A DNA stretch of 64,000 nucleotides from JAXDBM01 sp963709485 (GTDB lineage Bacteria; Desulfobacterota; Syntrophia; Syntrophales; Fen-1087): the NCBI GenBank assembly GCA_963709485.1, contig CAVPWE010000005.1, positions 310,001-374,000 on the forward strand, read 5' to 3'. Positions 61,801 through 64,000 of this stretch are shown in pieces. The notes beneath the pieces are model-generated. The model saw only the letters and a program-made list of their open reading frames with translations, was not told the origin of the DNA and ran no database searches. The position numbers and the translations under genes were made by a program. Within the stretch, counting starts at the first letter, position 1; every line of letters starts with the position of its first letter.

Positions 61801-63121
61801 ATGATGGACAGCTTGCCGAAGGTCAGCGTGATCATCCCCTGCTACAATCAGGGGGCCTATGTGAAGGAGTCCGTCGATTCTGTTCTGGCCCAGACGTTTC
61901 AGGACTTCGAGATCCTGATCGTCGACGACGGCTCCACGGACGCGGAGACCGTCGGCATCCTGAAGGACAATGCGTGGCCAAAAACCCGGGTGATCCGCAC
62001 CGAGAACCAGGGGCTCGCCGCCGCCCGCAACAACGGGATTCAGGAGGCCCGGGGCGTTTACATCCTGCCATTGGACGCGGACGACCGGATCGGGCCGGAC
62101 TACCTGGCAGGAAGCAGTCCGAATCCTGGACCGGCATCCCGAGATCGGCATTGTCTACTGCGAGGCGGCCTACTTCGGGGCGCGCTCCGACCACTGGCAC
62201 CTGCCTGACTACACGCCGGACAACATGTTGTTTCAGAACCTGATCTTCTGCTCGGCCCTGTTCCGCCGGACTGACTGGGAAAAGGTTGGCGGCTACAACA
62301 TCAACATGGTCTACGGCTGGGAGGACTGGGATTTCTGGCTGTCCCTCATTGGTCTGGGGGTCAGGGTGTACCGGATTCCCAAGGTGCATTTCTTCTACCG
62401 GATTGGAGAAGCATCCATGATCCAGGCCATGGACGAGGGCAAACAGTTTTTCATGCGGCTGCATGCCCTGCTCAACCACCGGGACCTGTACCGGCGGATG
62501 GCCGAGATTCGGATCACCGCCCGGGTGGCGGAGCTCTTTTATGACACCGGCATCGGATTCACCTCGAACCAGGTGATCCGTCAGGTGGTCTTCGGCGATG
62601 AGCGGCTGCTGGAATTCGACCTGAGCGCCTGCGGACCCGTCCGGCAGGTTCGCTTTCACCCCATGAACACCCCGCTGGCGCTCCGCCTCGACCGGCTGGA
62701 GGCGACCGACGCGCTGGGGAACGTCCACCCGCTTGCGCCCGTGCAGAGCAATGCCATCTGGCGGGAGGACGACCACTGGATATTCCAGGATGATCATCCC
62801 TGGATCATCCTGGATCTTGGCGGCATTGCCGCCCCCCGGAAACTCACTTTTCATCTCCGGTACCTGGCCGTCGGCGCTGAGGTCTATCCGGAAATCCTGA
62901 AAGTCAGGGAGCGGGAGAGCGTCCGGATGCTGCGGGCCAGCGAGGAGGAGATCGAACTCCTAAAGGGGGAGATTCGAATGCTGCGGGCCGGAGAGGAAGA
63001 GATCAAATCCCTGAAGGAGGAGATTCGGCAGAAGAATGCAGCGATTCAGGCGCTCATGAATTCAACCTCCTGGAAACTGACCCGTCCGCTGCGCTGGCTC
63101 AAGATCGGGAGAAAAGCATGA
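61801..63121 (+). CDS. GT2 glycosyltransferase with YDTG domain and coiled-coil tail, apparent frameshift
   Basis: VSVIIPCYNQGAYVKESVDS, ILIVDDGSTDAETVGIL and LPLDADDRIGPDYLA (DADD) form the GT2 catalytic part in frame 1. At 62110 one extra G shifts the protein to frame 2: EAVRILDRHPEIGIVYCEAA, GGYNINMVYGWEDWDFWLSL. After the GT fold comes LFYDTGIGFTSNQVIRQVVF with VRQVRFHPMNTPLALRLDRL, the YDTG domain. Then a coiled coil of repeated MLRAxEEEIxxLK units and STSWKLTRPLRWLK, a tail motif common in multi-domain O-antigen GTs. AAGGAG is 4-8 nt before ATG 61801. Confidence 0.78.
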
Positions 63122-64000
63122 GCGAGATGCTCCGCGCGCTGAAAATGGGGCTCTCGAGGCTGTGGCGGACATGCCTTCTGATCCGCTGGATCAGAAGGTT
63201 CAAGGTTCGAAGGCCTCTCGAATTTCTGGAGCATTACTTTTTGATTGAACGTTCGATACTGTTCGATCCCGTTTATTATCTCGAAAAGAACCCGGACCTG
63301 CAGGGGAAGGGGTTCGATCTGCCGGCACACTATGTGGCGCTGGGGGCAAAACAGAACAGAGACCCGAATCCCCTCTTTGACACCCGATACTACCGGGAAA
63401 AGTATGCCGATGCCCTGTCTTCAGAGGATAATCCGCTGGTCCATTACATCAGGCACGGCGTGGAGGGCCGATTCAAACCCCATCCGTTGTTCGACACCTA
63501 CTATTACACCAGATCCTACCCCGATGTCATCGCGGTGGGAATCAATCCCCTCGCACACTTTCTTCACCATGGCCTTCAGGACCGGCGCAACCCCAACCCC
63601 TTTTTCGATACGGCTTATTATCTGCTTCGCGTCCCGGCGTTGCAGGAAAACGGTTTAAACCCCGTTGTTCATTTCCTGCAGGAAGGAGCCGCCAGGGGCA
63701 TCAAACCCCATCCCCTTTTCTATCCGATCTTTTATCTGGAAAAATACCCGGATGTTGCCGCGGCCGGCGTCAATCCCCTGGTCCATTTCATCGAGAGGGG
63801 CCGGGAGGAGGAATGCGATCCGAATCCCATGTTCGATGCCCACTATTATCTGAGCATGTATCAGGACATTTCCGCTTCCGGCAGGAATGTCCTGGAACAT
63901 TACCTTGACGCCGGCGCCAGGGAAGGGAAAAATCCCCATCCCTTCTTTCAGACTGAATACTACGCAAAGATGAATTACGATGTGATCGACGCCGGCAACA
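63118..64000 (+). CDS. Repeat protein linked to glycosyltransferases, 3' partial
   Basis: Starts at ATG 63118 inside the previous stop and is open to the window end (294 codons seen). After a basic N-terminus (LIRWIRRFKVRRPLEFLEHY) it consists of tandem 38-residue units of the form FDxxYYLxxYPDVxxAGxNP then LVHFLxxGxxEGRxPNPL. Units begin at 63262, 63376, 63490, 63604, 63718, 63832 and 63946, exactly 114 nt apart. I know such units as N-terminal arrays in large bacterial glycosyltransferases, so a catalytic domain may follow outside the window. The repeats have no proven function. Confidence 0.82.
   Translation, partial: MSEMLRALKMGLSRLWRTCLLIRWIRRFKVRRPLEFLEHYFLIERSILFDPVYYLEKNPDLQGKGFDLPAHYVALGAKQNRDPNPLFDTRYYREKYADALSSEDNPLVHYIRHGVEGRFKPHPLFDTYYYTRSYPDVIAVGINPLAHFLHHGLQDRRNPNPFFDTAYYLLRVPALQENGLNPVVHFLQEGAARGIKPHPLFYPIFYLEKYPDVAAAGVNPLVHFIERGREEECDPNPMFDAHYYLSMYQDISASGRNVLEHYLDAGAREGKNPHPFFQTEYYAKMNYDVIDAGN
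63262..63999 (+). repeat. Array of 38-residue (114-bp) coding repeats
   Basis: Six full units and one partial. Spacing is exactly 114 nt each time, while the DNA of the units has diverged; the conserved points are F-D, YY, P-D (four units), NP..H (five units) and a unit-ending P-[NH]-P. This points to selection on protein structure rather than recent DNA duplication. Confidence 0.85.

Noticed and set aside
63262..63999. CRISPR-like periodic repeat
   Set aside because: The 114-nt period is in protein-coding sequence; DNA units are diverged and there are no spacers.
1..64000. tRNA, rRNA, riboswitch or CRISPR elements
   Set aside because: None recognised on either strand by eye; a covariance-model scan would be needed to exclude short RNAs in the gaps.

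Overview
The window is a single large surface-polysaccharide locus of a Gram-negative bacterium. Every gene I can support, about fifty of them, lies on the + strand. Gram-negative character is inferred from the heptose and nonulosonate sugar pathways, an MsbA/PglK-type flippase, a Wzm/Wzt exporter and periplasmic O-acetylation proteins. The mix of families (winged-helix regulator ending RPNWRIL, MntA/HepT, DUF4143 ATPases, SDR-rich sugar operons) reminds me of Desulfobacterota (Syntrophus/Geobacter-like), but that is a weak inference. No rRNA, tRNA, CRISPR array or complete insertion sequence was seen.

Layout. 0-7 kb: glycosyltransferases (GT10, GT2, GT2, GT4) around an MBOAT O-acetyltransferase and its SGNH-type partner. 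7-15 kb: an accessory islet inside the sugar locus, with a coiled-coil protein, an MntA/HepT toxin-antitoxin pair, two DUF4143 ATPases, an AbiEi-like regulator, a winged-helix regulator with a decayed paralogue, and an IS3 orfB remnant. A GDP-6-deoxyhexose reductase-like gene sits in the middle of it. 15-31 kb: an ABC flippase and a nonulosonic (sialic/legionaminic-type) acid set, namely LegB-like dehydratase, PtmE-like guanylyltransferase, CMP transferase, NeuB and NeuC, with a carbamoyltransferase, a putative surface-sugar transferase, a methyltransferase, a P-loop kinase, GT4 and GT-C enzymes. 31-42 kb: a more AT-rich operon that looks like GDP-heptose synthesis and remodelling: HddC, split transketolase, a Cj1427-like 4-dehydrogenase, a GDP-fucose-synthase-like reductase, a Cj1430-like 3,5-epimerase and HddA, plus aldo/keto reductase, methyltransferases and a GT2. 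42-53 kb: GC-richer, tightly overlapping genes for GT4, GT2, GT-C, a DUF2304-GT-C fusion and a STELLO-like transferase. 53-64 kb: RmlA, RmlD, Wzm, Wzt, then large glycosyltransferases and a protein of strict 38-residue repeats that runs off the end.

How it works together (inference): nucleotide sugars (dTDP-rhamnose or a relative, GDP-heptose derivatives, a CMP-nonulosonate, possibly GDP-6-deoxyhexoses) are made in the cytoplasm, assembled by many GTs, exported by a flippase or by Wzm/Wzt, and decorated by O-acetyl, carbamoyl, methyl and membrane GT-C activities. Five otherwise unrelated proteins here share a roughly 110-residue domain with a YDTG-GF-E-S signature. I cannot name it, and it is the best candidate for something undescribed.

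Caveat: about a dozen genes show a single-base frame change, some in homopolymers (C5 at 531, A8 at 31906). This may reflect sequence error, phase variation or decay. I annotated the joined gene where both halves are recognisable.
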